A program made the translations under genes and the position numbers. Shown here one piece after another: positions 63,857 through 64,000 of a stretch of 64,000 nt of DNA (position 1 is the stretch's first letter; each line of letters opens with the position of its first letter). This DNA comes from Plecoglossus altivelis. Taxonomy: Eukaryota; Chordata; Actinopteri; Osmeriformes; Plecoglossidae. The notes under the pieces were generated by a model. The model searched no databases, was not told the origin of the DNA, and saw nothing but the letters and a program-made list of their open reading frames with translations. The stretch lies in the NCBI GenBank assembly GCA_036571765.1, contig BROE01000022.1:10335175-10399174 (forward strand), given 5' to 3'.

Positions 63857-64000
63857 ATTTTGGCTCTCTGGTCTGTGTTGTTAGCGTCTGTAGCCCACTC
63901 CTTGTCCAGGTCCTGGACCTGGTCGAGAATTTATCTGCTTTGTTCCCTGGCTGGAAAGTGATAGATGACATGTTCTGTGCAAACTCTTATTAATCTAAAT

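Larger units (their letters stand above)
49371..64000. other. Non-coding DNA, possibly enox1 5' intron
   Basis: About 14.6 kb with no exon of a known protein. Simple repeats, a tRNA-derived SINE and one unidentified minus-strand frame are listed separately. ENOX1 in human has a large 5' region with several untranslated exons, which would fit this position, but none of its coding exons is present. Confidence 0.4.

Overview
This window is nuclear DNA of a ray-finned fish, almost certainly a teleost. Three multi-exon vertebrate genes with consensus GT-AG introns can be read, set in long non-coding DNA crowded with microsatellites, minisatellites, homopolymer runs and fish-type transposon debris. 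There is no bacterial, viral or organellar gene content. One assembly gap (135 N) lies inside a TC repeat near the left end.

Layout. 1-18,000: non-coding sequence 5' of the short tsc22d1 isoform, probably intron of its long isoform. It holds repeats, a hAT-type MITE, CTCF-like motifs, a 53-bp palindrome, a dense CpG island at about 16.9-17.3 kb, and a probable alternative first exon at 13,717-13,802. 18,361-20,189 (+): the three coding exons of short tsc22d1 (144 aa), with a 3' UTR of about 1.8 kb. 23,621-25,794 (-): serp2 (65 aa, three coding exons), convergent with tsc22d1. About 26-43 kb: intergenic, repeat-rich. 43,747-47,036 (-): lacc1 (429 aa, five coding exons). 47-64 kb: no recognised exon; a CpG-rich block at about 49.0-49.4 kb, one unidentified minus-strand open reading frame with a poly(A) signal, and many simple repeats.

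The order and relative orientation lacc1 > serp2 > < tsc22d1 match human 13q14.11, where CCDC122 and ENOX1 lie beyond LACC1. No ccdc122 or enox1 coding exon was found; the right-hand 15 kb may be 5' regulatory or intronic DNA of enox1, but that rests on synteny alone.

The three genes are not a functional unit: tsc22d1 is a leucine-zipper transcriptional regulator, serp2 a translocon-associated ER membrane protein, and lacc1 a purine-nucleoside enzyme of immune metabolism. I saw no undescribed multi-gene system. The observations most worth following are regulatory: the alternative tsc22d1 exon, a promoter-like module in tsc22d1 intron 2, the CpG islands, and the unidentified minus-strand frame near 53.5 kb.
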